Assembly (NCBI GenBank): GCA_963575745.1
Contig: CAUYUJ010020726.1
Span: 266,969-330,968 of the forward strand
Reading direction: 5' to 3'
Length of the DNA stretch: 64,000 bases
Source of the DNA: Prorocentrum cordatum
Lineage: Eukaryota > Sar > Dinophyceae > Prorocentrales > Prorocentraceae
Positions 20,961 to 31,200 of the stretch are shown here, piece after piece (the first letter of the stretch is position 1; each line of letters starts with the position of its first letter). The notes under the pieces were generated by a model. The model had not been told where the DNA came from and ran no database searches. It saw nothing but the letters and a program-made list of their open reading frames with translations. Made by a program: the position numbers and the translations under genes.

Positions 20961-21590
20961 AAAGGCAAGGGAATCGGCTTAACTACGACGTTTATTTTAT
21001 CTATTCGTTGTTACATGTCCTTTGGACAGGCGACGGTGACGACGACGTCGACGACGACGATGACGACGACAGCGCTTTTACACACGCCGATGGGTCGGAG
21101 GATTCATCTATCGGTTTCGCTATCCATCCACCGATTTCACGATCTACTGATCTCACTTTGGTACTTCTCGGTCTCGCTATGAACATCGCTGCCGGTACTT
21201 ATATACCAGCCTCATGATGCATCTGTCAGCATCAGTACCAACCAATCGGCTTACCATCAGGACTACCATCGGGACAACAGACGCAGCAACCATTGTCGCG
21301 ACACTCGGGACAACCAGCGTGGCATCCAACGAGACAACCAGCGGGCCAACTGTCGGGACAGCCTGCGGACATCCACGGGACACTCCCAGGACGACCGCGG
21401 GGCAGCCCCGGGCCCGATCTGCCGGGGGAGAGGGCCTGCTCTGCCTCCGCCGCGGCAGCGGCGGGGGATCCTTCCCCCCCGCCCGCGCACGCAGCTCCGC
21501 CTCGCCCGCGCGCGCGGCACGAACACACGAGGCCGACACCGATGTTTCACGGTGGTGGGTCTCCGCTTCGTGTCGGCCTCGCCCTTCAAA
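20961..21590. other. End of intron 4: GAC microsatellite and degenerate GGGACA repeats
   Basis: (GAC)n lies at 21030-21075. From 21260 to 21410 there are repeats on the theme GGGACAACCAGC. Then follows GC-rich unassigned DNA leading to a pyrimidine-rich tract before exon 5. No gene is seen. Confidence 0.5.
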
Positions 21591-21678
21591 TTTCAGGTTT
21601 GCTGTGTTTTTTCCCCCGCTCCTTCTCCATCCCCCTCCCCTGGTTCTCCTCGCTCCCCGTGGTGCTCGTCCCCGAGAG

Positions 21679-21781
21679 GCCCGGGGAGGCCGTGTTCGTG
21701 CCAGCTCTCTGGTGGCACGCGACGTACGACACGGGGCCGACGCTCGGCATCGGGGCGCAATTCCACGTCCTCGACTTGGAC
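21679..21781 (+). CDS. JmjC protein, exon 5 (third metal ligand)
   Basis: It reads PGEAVFVPALWWHATYDTGP, then TLGIGAQF. This is the JmjC/cupin_8 hallmark PGE-x-x-FVP-x-x-WWH, in which the last His is the third metal ligand. The Arg before PGE is completed by the end of exon 4. JMJD8-type proteins have the same RPGE...WWHAT wording. The exon lies 12.3 kb from exon 4 on the same strand with matching phase. Confidence 0.8.
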
Positions 21782-22231
21782 GTCGTTTTCTTCTTCCTCC
21801 TCCTCCTCCTCCTCGAATTTCTTCGAGCACGCTTCGCCTCCTCCTCCTCCTCCCCTCGCATTCTTCTCTTTCCCCCGTCTTCCATCCCCTCTCCTGCTCC
21901 TCTTCCTCATCCTCCTTCTCCTCCTCCTCCTCCTCCTCCTTTGCCGTGAAACGAAAAACAGGACGCCCCTGTATTCTTGATGAGGCGTTCCAGGGTTGCG
22001 GTTTGAGCGGGAGGAGGATCGAGGAGAGAGGTTCGACCAGGAGGAATATCAGCATCGGTTCGCATTGTGAGGCGTCTCTGTTTTTTCTGCCTCTGGAGGC
22101 TTCCACGGACTCGGGCATCTGGAGACCTCCAGAGACCCCTTCCTCCGAACGGGGCGAGGGTTGCGGGGTGACCCCAGGCTTGTTCTTCGCGCACCCCCTT
22201 CGTCCACCAATTCCTGGGCTCAGATTTCGAG
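21782..22231 (+). other. GT-AG intron 5
   Basis: The donor is GGAC|GTCGTT and the acceptor TTCGAG|GTGGTC, with GTCGTTTT present near both ends. It contains CTC microsatellite sequence (21795-21945). The join keeps frame (LDLD-VVVLPEEV). The boundary is less certain than for introns 2-4. Confidence 0.45.
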
Positions 22232-22303
22232 GTGGTCGTTTTGCCGGAAGAGGTTCTCCCGTTTTTCGGACATGTTGCCAAGAAAGGGGTTGAGCCAGGC
22301 AAT
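22232..22303 (+). CDS. JmjC protein, exon 6
   Basis: It reads VVVLPEEVLPFFGHVAKKGV and then EPGN, a plausible C-terminal helix. It is in phase 0 with both neighbours if the following intron uses a GC donor (AAT|GCCAGA). Confidence 0.5.
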
Positions 22304-22452
22304 GCCAGATCGCATTCCTCGCCGCCTTCGTCGTCCAGACCGGCCATCGTCGTCGCCGTCGCCGTCGACGTCGTCGTCGTCGCCGTCGCCGTCTTCTTCG
22401 TCGTTGTCCTCGTCGTCACCGTCGTCGTCAGCGTCGCCGTCGTCGTCCGTAG
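22304..22452 (+). other. GC-AG intron 6 with TCG microsatellite
   Basis: 149 bp, donor GCCAGA, acceptor TCCGTAG. Most of it is (GTCGCC)n and (GTC)n, as in intron 3. Confidence 0.45.
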
Positions 22453-22530
22453 GACTTCCCCAGCGCCGTGCGGGAGCATCCCAGTTCGGCCTTCGTACTG
22501 TACCACTACGGGTGCGAGAGCCTCGCCTAG
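22453..22530 (+). CDS. JmjC protein, last exon with stop
   Basis: It reads DFPSAVREHPSSAFVLYHYG and CESLA, then TAG at 22528-22530. The protein-like composition, the AG acceptor just before it and the prompt stop favour this frame over two longer repeat-driven frames. Confidence 0.5.
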   Translation, partial: DFPSAVREHPSSAFVLYHYGCESLA

Positions 22531-23084
22531 TCAGCCAGCTCTGGAGGGGGGAAAAGGAAGAGGGGGAGGGAGGAGGAGGGAGGTGGAATATGAAGGAGCA
22601 ACATGTTTAACGATTGGACGGGCCCTCCTGGGGGGCCCTCGCGGGGGATCCTGGAGGGCGCCTCTTCGTCACGATCGGACTCGCCTCGAAATCACAGTGG
22701 GAGCGTCCTAGACAGGTCGGGGGGTCCGTTCTGAGGAGGGGGATGAGGAAGAGGATGGGTCCATATCTCCAGGCCGTGAACTGGTCACGACGGGTTAGGG
22801 TAGGCTCGTGTCGTGTCGACGCGGCGGCGACCACAGCTTGGGCGTTCAGGGTTGAACGCCGCCGGTGGTCCTCGGTCGAGCGATATCGAACGATCTGTGC
22901 TGTCGGACAGCTGCGATCGTTCAAGGTTGAACACGCCGAAGTCGTCACGACACGAACCTGCCTTAACCATCGGAGGAAGCGGCCCGTGACGAGGAGCCGG
23001 TTTCTCGGGGGTTGGGTTTTCGATGGCTCGGGAGCCCACGTCGTGGAAGAGTCACGCCGGCCGGGGGCGCAGGGTGGTAGGGGC
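22531..23084. other. No gene seen (3' flank of JmjC gene)
   Basis: GC-rich, with a G-rich stretch at 22550-22590 and mixed short frames. Dinoflagellate genes usually lack AATAAA signals, and none stands out. Confidence 0.4.
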
Positions 23085-23245
23085 GGCGGAGGGAGAAGGA
23101 GGAAGAGGGTGATGAGTAAGAGGAGGAGGAGGAGGATGACGAAGAGGACGAGGACGATGAGACGGATAAGGAGGACGTGGACGAAGAGGAGGAGGAGGAG
23201 GAGGAGGAGGGGGAGGAGGAGGAGCAGGAGGAAGATCCTCCTCCT
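23085..23245. repeat. GGA/GAA microsatellite
   Basis: (GGA)n with GAC and GAT interruptions. All ORFs across it are low-complexity. Confidence 0.9.
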
Positions 23246-23469
23246 CGCCCCCTATCACCCTTCATTCTAGCACTCTCAGACGTGTCCGTAGGCTGGACTC
23301 GTCTCGGGCGTTTTCGCTTGAGTCTTCGCAGCCAGTTCTGATCTGGAAACTTAGACGTTCGAGCGCTCATACGAGAGGATGTTGTTGCCTTTTATTGACG
23401 GACCTCTCGCCTGAGCGCCATGCACATCCGTCTTCAAACTGTGCAGCAGTTGCACGGATGGAGGCTTTT

Positions 23470-24760
23470 CATCATTGTCCACGCATGTTCCAAAACATGC
23501 GCACAGGTTTCGAGCAGCATTTCGAGCCACATGTCTATGAGCAGCTGGACAGGCGGCACCAGCACCACGTTGGGCGGCGCCGTGCCGAAAGGCAGCAGTA
23601 TTCTGACACCCAGGATTGGGACGAGCGGTGGCTCGCTCGACTCTGATAGCCGCGAGGGGGCGGGGGCGGGCCGCGCGTTGCCGTGCACTTCGTTGTGCAG
23701 CAGCGCGACGGATGCCGTGAGCACGTTGTTGAGCAGCACGGCCGGGTGCAGCACCACGACCTTGACATCCACGAGTGAAGCGACGCGTGTCGTGCGCCAT
23801 TTCGTTCAGCAGCACGTTGCTTGCCTGCAATGCAGTTCGACATTGAGGAGGAAGGCAGAGGGCAGCAGCACGGTCTTCACATCTAGTTGGCGGGCCGGTG
23901 GCGCTTCGAACAGGACGCGTCTGAGCGGCGGGACGAGTAGCCGTGGCACGACGCTGGGGAGCCGATGCCAAACGGCAGCATTTCTCTGACATGCGAGTGG
24001 GATGACCAGCGATTCGAGCATCGTGCATCACGGCTCGAACAGCACGGCTCGCGATTGGTATCGGCAACACGTCTTTGAACACCACGTTGGAGAACACGCG
24101 GTTGAATCTGACATCCACGAGTGGGATGCGCAGCTCCGCGGCCGCGGTCGCGGAGCTTTGCCCCTTCTCCTCGGCCGCGCCTCTTCCTGCTCCTTCGGGC
24201 TCCCTCATGCGCAATTGCGCAGTTCGCTTCGCTGCCGCCCAGCGCTAGCTTGGCCGATTCGTGCGTTCGCCGAGACCGCGCCCATGAAAGTGGAATGCGC
24301 AGAGTGTCGTGCACTTGCCGGTGAAGTAGTGCGGTGGTTGCCCGTAGCACGACAGCGGGGGCAGCACGGTGCAGAGTAGCAGGACGGCCCTGAGAACCAC
24401 GAGCGTGTCGATGAGCGTGTCGTGCACAATTTCGTTGAGCAGCGCGTTGCTTACCTGCAGCTCGGCATTGCGCAGTGAGAGGGAGAGCAGCAGCACGAGC
24501 TTCACGTCTATTCTGCGGGCCAGTGGTGCTTCGAGCACCGCGTCTGTGAACAGCCGGACAGGTGGTGGCACCACACTGCGCGGCACGCTGCCAAATGGCA
24601 GCACGACTCTGTTATCCACAGGTGTGACGGGCAATTCGACCACAGGAGCTTTTCGCAGCGCGATCTTGAGAAATTTAGCCGCATGGTTGGCATCGAGTGG
24701 ATCCAACAGTGCGCCGCGCACCATTTCCTTGGGCTGCACGCCTGGTGCCATCAGCACGAC
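23470..24760. repeat. Degenerate coding-like tandem repeat, strand uncertain
   Basis: Related segments recur near 23520-23830, 23820-24120 and 24400-24690. Minus-strand frames share LPFGxxPxxVVxPPV, then LEAPxARRxDVKxVLL, then LLNExxHDT. Plus-strand frames of the same DNA share TGGTTLRGTLPNGSTT-like Ser/Thr-rich text. The reading frame changes between units, so this is either an old repeat-protein gene or a satellite that happens to stay open. I do not recognise the family. Confidence 0.4.
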
Positions 24761-25304
24761 GTGGAGCGTATATCACCAGCCGCAGCACCCGGACGTTCAG
24801 CAGCTCTACTGCCGCCATTGCGATGGGATCAGGAGCGCCACTCGCAGCATGCTGTGTTGTACGTGAAGGTGGAAACGGAGCCGGCGACCACAGTAGTCTT
24901 TTGCTCTGGGCTTGTTGTCGGCGCTTGTCGCGCAGGCAATGTGAAGATCCGTGCTTCAACCGTGGGCTGTTCGAGGTGCACGGGTCCAGGTGGCTTTGGT
25001 ATGTTCACGGTTCAGTCTGGTGTAGCCTTCCATGGTTATTTTCTATGTCGTGGCCTCGTTTCTCGTCCCTCTACTCCGCTGCCGCTTTCCGTTCATGCTT
25101 GGAGTCGCGTTGATCCTGGACGCTTCGCGCATCCCCACCAGCCCGTCAGAAATGATTGCCAGGCGAGTCTGGGTGCGTCAGCCGTGCAGCCGAAGCTCGG
25201 AGTCAGCCTCAGAATGCCCAGTGGTGGCATTGCTGCGCATATCTTCGACCAAGAGAGCATAGATAAGTAGCAGGGGGAAGAAGGATGAGGATGAACGTAG
25301 AGGT
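24761..25304. other. Unassigned; open plus-strand frame without recognisable domain
   Basis: A plus-strand frame to 25270 (ending GIAAHIFDQESIDK) has mixed composition with several Cys residues. It could be exon-like, but no splice context or family supports it. Confidence 0.25.
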
Positions 25305-25385
25305 GTGATGATGATGTTGAGGAGGAGGAGGAGGAGGAGGAGGAGGAGGAGGAGGAGGAGGAGGAGGAGGAGGAGGAGGAGGAGA
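25305..25385. repeat. GGA microsatellite
   Basis: Nearly perfect (GGA)n of about 75 bp. Confidence 0.95.
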
Positions 25386-26346
25386 GTGAGAAGGAGCAGG
25401 AGGAGTCCAATCTTCTCCCGGGCAAGCTTTACGATCTCCTTTGCTTCCTCATTAACCTGGACCCGTACGATCCTGGCCTCCACATGGTGCGCGACTGTGT
25501 GGGGCACGATCGACCGTCGAGCGTGAGTGGCCCTTCCAGTCTGGTGCTGCCCATACCTTGATGGCTGCCGGTGCCGGGGGGCTTGGCTCACCCCCAGTTG
25601 GTTGCTTTGGGCCTGCGGGCGCCTGCGGTGGCGCTGCCGAGTGCTCTCACCCTTCCCTTCCCCATCTCCTGCATGAACGCTGTGTTGGAGCTGGGCATGC
25701 TCGAGGACTCCGTCCTGCTCCCGCCTCTTCCCACTTTTTTAGAGTGTAGGCACCGATCCCGAGCCTTTCAGTTTTAGGTCGCGAGCGGGCAAGCAGGAGA
25801 AGGAGCAGGAGGGATGAGGAAAGGGGGTGGCGACGATGAGACTAACCACGGCGAGGAGGAAAGGGACGACGCGATTCTTTGTGACTTACATGTGCCTCGC
25901 TGCCCGAATTCAGGGTGTTGGGCCTGGACTGCTGTGCGAGGCTGCGTGCGTCCGGCAGCCGGACTTTGGAGAGATGCGGTGCTTCGCGAGTTCTTTGCCC
26001 GTCCCCTCACATTCAAACTGTTGTGTCAGCAGTGAGAGCGGACGCTAACGCATTCAACTAGCTGGCGGGCCGCGCCGGGCTATGGGCGCACTAATACCTG
26101 AGACATATGAGAAAGAGGAGGGCGGCCGCAGAGGAAGAACGCAGGGAAGAGGCCTCAGACGTAGAGTGCGTACGGCTTGCGGAGCGCGCAGACAGCCCCA
26201 GGCATTTGATGTCACGATACGCCCCGCATTCAAACATATCGTGCTGGAAGAGGAATGTGTATTACTAGCCGGCCGCTCTGCGGTTGATCGGGAGTTTCTG
26301 TATATAGAAGAAGGTGCGTGCGCTTGTTGGCGAGGGTGAGGATGAG
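25386..26346. other. No gene seen
   Basis: Unique-looking sequence with only short, unconvincing frames on both strands. Confidence 0.4.
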
Positions 26347-26382
26347 GTTCCTCCTCCTCCTCCTCCTCCTCCTCCTCCTCCT
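26347..26382. repeat. CTC microsatellite abutting the LINE 5' end
   Basis: (CTC)n runs directly into the first base of the spliced leader. A second, longer (CTC)n tract starts at 31984 just beyond the LINE 3' end, so the element probably sits inside one original microsatellite. Confidence 0.9.
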
Positions 26383-26419
26383 TCCGTAGCCATTTTGGCT
26401 CAAGCCATTTTGGCTCAAG
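26383..26419 (+). other. Tandem dinoflagellate spliced-leader relics (22 nt + 15 nt)
   Basis: 26383-26404 is a full spliced-leader exon (T, then CCGTAGCCATTTTGGCTCAA, then G). 26405-26419 is a second copy lacking the first seven bases (CCATTTTGGCTCAAG). This is the known footprint of recycled mRNAs: once an SL-bearing cDNA is integrated, the AG inside CCGTAG serves as acceptor for a new leader. It shows that this LINE RNA was trans-spliced in at least two successive rounds of copying. Confidence 0.95.
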
Positions 26420-26517
26420 CCGCACTAACGATCTCGCTGTGAGCCTGCCCTGGCCTCAGCGATTACAACAACTAACGACTTGAAAGCCTTTCTGCTACTT
26501 TTGTACCGTTGCATGCG

Positions 26518-27897
26518 ATGGGGCCTCCTGGCGCCGGCAAGCGTAGCGGCACCCGTGCTGATGGCGGCGGCGACGCTGGTTCACCCTCGAGCCGGTCTTC
26601 TTCCGAACGCAGCACCTCCCGCAGCGAACAACGTCGTCGTGATCTGCAACGCCGCCGTCAGCGGCAGGGGGGCGGCTGGGACCAGGGCGCTCGTGATCCT
26701 GGCCGGGCTACCTCGGGGCTTGCTGGCGGATCCTCCGCGGCTGACGCCCGCCCCGCCCTGTCCGCAGCGGAGTTTGAGGCCCTTGAAGCTATGTCCACGT
26801 TCCCGACGCAGGAGGCGGTCGCCATACACAGCCACCAGTCTTCGACGCCGGGTGGACCCGATCCATGGGCTGCATCTGCTGCTGGTCTTGGCGCTCCTCC
26901 TGCTCGTGCGCCCCCTCGCTCGGCTGTTGGCCCCGCGCAGGTGCCTCCTGCTCAGGCCCATGGTGCCGCTGTCGGAGCTACCTCACCGGGCCTCAATGTC
27001 CAAGATATCTCGCGGCTGGTCGCCAACGAGATCCAGACGCACACAGCCACCATCACAGCGCAGGTACAGACTGTGGTCACGAACACGATGGTTGCAGTGC
27101 AGGGCACCATTGTCTCCCAGCTACAGCAGCACTTCGAGCCCACGGTCCGCCGCGTTGACGGCCATGATGGCGACATTCGTGCACTCCAGCAGCAGCAGCA
27201 GCGGCTTGACGATGAAACACGTGAGCTTCGAGCTTCCATCAATCGGCTCAACGAGCGGCTGGCTTTGGGAGAGCAGCAGGCCTCTGCTATCGACCTGTCC
27301 CGTCTTGCCGACTTCGACCGCGACGCCCACCCGAACGTTTTCACCATCAACGCCAAGTACGACGTCGCCCCCGACCGGGTCTCACGCTCGCTTGATGAGT
27401 GGATCTCTGCCTCCGGCGTCAGCCGCGACGACATCATCATCCACGGCGATGGCCCCTCCCGCCGTTTCGTTCTGGAGGTCTCGGGCGGGCCCGCCGGTGT
27501 CTCCAAAGCGGTGGAACTGGCTAAGGCTCTGCGTCTTCCTGGTGGCCGTTGGCGGCGCTTCGATGCAACGTTCGTCAATGGCTCCACGGGACCCCTCTTC
27601 GTGGGTCCTGACAAGGCCCCCAAGCAGATCCGCCGCGAGCAGCAATCCAAGCGGCTGGCTGCCATCTGTGCCGAGAAGGTCCCGAATCTTACCTGGAGCG
27701 CCATCCGCCCCCGCGGCCTCGTGCAGGCGGATGGCCAGCCGGTGGTGGAGGTGGGAGTGCGCGGTGCCACAGAGCCATCCCGTCTCCTGTGGAACCAGGT
27801 GGTGGTGGCTCAGCTTAACATCGACAGGGAGGCCATCGACAGCGCCTTCCTGCGCGCCTACGCGGGCTACGACACCAGCACTTGGTCGTGGTCCTAA
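26518..27897 (+). CDS. LINE ORF1 protein, coiled coil and RNA-binding-like domain
   Basis: 459 aa from the ATG at 26518 (MGPPGAGKRSG) to TAA at 27895-27897. The N-terminal third is basic and rich in Arg, Ser, Gly and Ala. A Gln/Arg/Leu-rich coiled coil follows (SQLQQHFEPTVRRVDGHDGD, then LQQQQQRLDDETRELRASIN). Then comes a region with RRM-like strands (DDIIIHGDGPSRRFVLEV) and a basic C-terminal part (KQIRREQQSKRLAAICAEK). The order coiled coil, RRM-like domain, basic domain is that of L1-type ORF1 proteins, which coat element RNA. This is a resemblance in architecture; I cannot show sequence homology by eye. Confidence 0.75.
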   Translation: MGPPGAGKRSGTRADGGGDAGSPSSRSSSERSTSRSEQRRRDLQRRRQRQGGGWDQGARDPGRATSGLAGGSSAADARPALSAAEFEALEAMSTFPTQEAVAIHSHQSSTPGGPDPWAASAAGLGAPPARAPPRSAVGPAQVPPAQAHGAAVGATSPGLNVQDISRLVANEIQTHTATITAQVQTVVTNTMVAVQGTIVSQLQQHFEPTVRRVDGHDGDIRALQQQQQRLDDETRELRASINRLNERLALGEQQASAIDLSRLADFDRDAHPNVFTINAKYDVAPDRVSRSLDEWISASGVSRDDIIIHGDGPSRRFVLEVSGGPAGVSKAVELAKALRLPGGRWRRFDATFVNGSTGPLFVGPDKAPKQIRREQQSKRLAAICAEKVPNLTWSAIRPRGLVQADGQPVVEVGVRGATEPSRLLWNQVVVAQLNIDREAIDSAFLRAYAGYDTSTWSWS

Positions 27898-28254
27898 CCT
27901 CTGGGGTCGCCCTTGGCTCATCTCGTCTTTGGAGGCTCGTCGTCCTTCCGACCATCTGCAGGTCATCACGTGGAATGCACGCGGTCTGTGCTGCCATCGC
28001 TCTTCTTCACGACGCTCCAAAATGGCGAGATTGGAAAAGTTTTTAAAAGCTAGGGCAATCATATTACTCCAGGAAGTGCATGGCTCTGTTCATGACATCG
28101 AATTCCTTCTCCGGCAGTACCCCTACGAGTACAAGACATTTTTCAGCGGTTGTGATTCTCCTGGGAGCGGTGGCGTTGCCATTCTCGTTCCTTGGTACAG
28201 TCAGGACCAGCTTCATCAGCTACCCCCTGGGTCGATTCCTACGTTTACCCCAAA
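27731..28254 (+). CDS. LINE ORF2, N-terminal half of APE endonuclease (frame 2)
   Basis: The frame contains LQVITWNARGL (catalytic Asn codon at 27974-27976) and IILLQEVHG (catalytic Glu at 28073-28075), then GSGGVAILVPW. These are the first motifs of the endonuclease/exonuclease/phosphatase fold. The only in-frame ATG before it is at 27731, which overlaps the last 167 nt of ORF1 in another frame. ORF2 may therefore start there, or be reached by re-initiation or frameshift from ORF1. The rest of the fold continues in the -1 frame from 28255. Confidence 0.75.
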
Positions 28255-28255
28255 C
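28249..28255 (+). promoter_or_regulatory. Candidate -1 ribosomal frameshift heptamer C CCA AAC
   Basis: Read in the frame of the endonuclease N-terminus, the codons are ACC CCA AAC. This places a canonical X XXY YYZ slip site exactly where the protein must move to the -1 frame (P K R L V D...). A short perfect stem, GAGTC...GACTC at 28271-28284, lies 15 nt downstream. A one-base deletion by mutation would look the same, so the role is unproven. Confidence 0.4.
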
Positions 28256-31200
28256 GTTTGGTTGACGGCCGAGTCCTCGGACTCCACATTCGCGGACATG
28301 GTCAAGAAGTTCGTCTTCTCAACGTTCACAATCATGATCTTTCCCCTGATCATCGTCAGCGTGTTCGTCGGTATTGGCATGCTTGCACGCGATGGGCTGC
28401 TGCTGACGAGCGTCAGCGTCTCTTTCTCTCCTTGGGGGACTTCAATGTCTCCGACGTGGCACCTGCCTCTCTACTTCGGCCGACTGCTCGTCGACACGTG
28501 GAGGATCGTGGTCAACATCATCAGCCTTTTTGGAGAGCTCTGTTCGACCACGGTGTGGTGGAGATTACTTCATCATTGCCGACACACTACTGCCGCGACA
28601 CGGAAACATGCAGCACGCTCGACAGGGCGTTTGTCTCGCTCTCCCCGGCCTTCCTCCTGGAAACGGAAGCTGCTCTAACAGTGCAGCAAGAGGCACCGCA
28701 GCTAGCCGACTGGAAGTTGAGTGACCACGCTATCTTGTCGCTGACGCTGCGTCCTCGACGGCCCCGCGCGCAACGTGAACGAGGCATCCCAGACTTTGTC
28801 TTCCGCTCTCGCCACTACCCTGAAGTCCTTCACGAATACATGAGCTGCGTTAACTGGGACGCGATGGGCTCGTACGACCGTTGGGCGCTCACGAAGGACC
28901 TGATGGTGCGTGCTGCCGCTGCGGTTCGGGACCGCCTCCAACGTCTCCCTATCTCATCTAATGCAGACGGGGCTGAGGACAGTCGTCGGCTCACATTGCG
29001 GAGCATTGCCAGGGCGATTTGGCAGCAGGACCTCACTTTGGCCACCACCCTCATCAACACCACCGCGTACGGGACACGTTTCCTTCACATTGATGGCGAG
29101 GCTGTTCACCTTGTCGATGGTGCTGACTTTCGAGATCTGGTCTGCACGGTCAATACGCAATGGCATCAAAGACAACAACACTATGCTGCCGCGCACGCCC
29201 GGGCTGGTAATCCGTTCTCCCGCGAGGATGCCTGCCTCAGTCGTGAGCAGTGGCGAAAGGTGCAGGCCACTTCTCAACGCCGCGCTCGACTATGGGCACC
29301 CATGAGGAAACAGCTGATATTGAACGGCACTCGGCACAACAATGCTGGCCACACTGCGGATACACAAGTCTTGGAGTCTGATGGCCTTGGAGACGCAGCT
29401 GACGTCCGACCACGCCCGACTGCCGTTACGACGGGGGGCCTTTGCCATGATCAGGATGGTGATGGTGCAGCAACTCGCGCGCGGCGAAATTCGCGCAGAG
29501 GTCTTGTCAGGCGCGCCGGCCATCTTGTCTCAACCTGTGCCTCAATTTTCTCCTCTGCTCCTATTTTGCCTGAAGCCTTGGATGTTGCAGCTGTGGTGGA
29601 CAGTATTGCCCAACCCGTGGATGGAGATGGTGCAGCTGCTGGTGAAGGCCCCGGGGTGGCTCGAGATCCTGCTGACATGGCTGCTGCTTTGTCTCATCAT
29701 TGGGCTCGTGTGTTTCAAGCCAAATCTGTTCCTGCTGACGAACTCTCCCCTTATCTCGCTTTGCACCTCCCTCGCTATGAACGTCCTCTGCTTCCTCTCC
29801 CGTCGAAGGCTGACCTGCGGCGTGCTCTCCGCCTTGGCAAGGCAAGTGCACCCGGCCCCGATCGCCTTCCGTATCGCGCTTGGCTGGCGAACGAGGATGC
29901 GACTGAAGCTTTGTATTTGATTATGCTGGACATCTTCAGCGGCCGGGGATCGCCACCAGGCTTCAACCACTCCCTGATGTGTTTCATACCGAAGGACGAA
30001 CTACCCGAGGATTTGGTCGATGTGGCACGCTTTCCTGACGTGCTGCGGCCGCTTACTTTGAAGAACAGCGACTCGAAGGCCGTGGCATCTACGATCAACT
30101 CCTACCTTCGACACGTTGTTGAAAGCCGCTGCCACCCCTCCCAGAGAGGTTTTCTCCGCGGCCGCCAGTTTACTTCACGCATTGTGGAACTGGACGCCGC
30201 TGCCAGGAGGGCGGGAGGACACGAGGATGCCGCCGAGCGCATGCCATGCTTCCTCTCCTACGACGTGCAGGCCGCCTTCCCCTCCATGAACTGGCAGTGG
30301 ATAGCCGCAGTCTTGCTCCACCACTGCTTGCCGGCTGGCTACATATGTGCGATCTGGGCTTTGTATCACGATTTGCAGGTCAGCGCTTGGTTTGGTGACG
30401 AATTCCGGTACTTATTCCAGGTCTCCGCTGGAGTTGCCCAGGGGTGCCCACTGTCCGGAACTTTGTGGGCATTGTGCTTCGACGCCTTCCTGTTCCACAT
30501 CGCCGAGGGCATCGACGCTAGCGAACCGCCGTGCGACCATCTGGATGCCGGGGCGTGCGCCGACGATGTTGGAGTTGTACTGCCTTGTCTGAGCCAGGCT
30601 GCCCGGATTGAGCCAGTGTTTCTGGCTGCGCGCCGCCTCGCATGTCTTTGTTTGCAGCCTAAAAAGTGCGTTGTGGTCCCATTGTGGACTGCATGCTGTG
30701 CCGCCGTCGCTTCAGCTATCTCCTCTCTCCTCTCGGTCGTCGCTCCCCTCTTCTCCTCTTTCTCCATTGCTGGCCTCGCCAAGTATCTCGGCATCTTGTT
30801 CGGTCCTGCGGCCACCCTCGAGGCCCAGTGGGAAGCAGCAGCATCAAAGCTGGGCTTTCGGACCCGCCTCGTGGCAGCAACCCGGTCGCCGTCGGCGGCC
30901 TCTTGCCGCACGTACAACTCCTCGATTCTCTCCGTCCTCTCCTACCTCTGTCAGTTCTTTCCCCTCCCTTCCTCCCTCCTTTCCAAAGAGCCCCGGTTTG
31001 TTCATAAACTGCTTCGGCTGCCCCCGAATACGTTCAAACGAGACGAGCTGCTGTCTTTGAATGCCTGGATCCCTGGTCCCGGCCCAGCGTCGATGGCTGT
31101 TCTTGCCTGCGCTTCGGCATGGAGGTTTGCGGCCCACACTTATGGCCCCAGGGTTCGGCAACTCTCTTTCGAATTAGGGGAATTTGCAGTGTGGCACGGG

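Larger units (their letters stand above)
9379..21678 (+). other. 12.3-kb GC-AG intron 4 of the JmjC gene
   Basis: The donor is CACGCAGAG|GCCTCC and the acceptor CCCCGAGAG|GCCCGG, with AGAGGCC repeated at both ends. Removing it yields ACG CAG AGG CCC GGG GAG, which restores the RPGE motif expected at this point of the fold. The acceptor is preceded by a pyrimidine-rich tract (about 21600-21673). The intron contains foldback elements, GTT microsatellites, duplicated blocks and the 740-bp satellite. The evidence is protein-motif continuity; there is no transcript evidence. Confidence 0.6.

Noticed and set aside
22453-22610. Longer final exon frame (GLPQRRAGASQFGLRTVPLR...)
   Set aside because: It needs a different intron phase and runs into G-rich, low-complexity sequence. 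The frame ending CESLA with TAG at 22528 is more protein-like.
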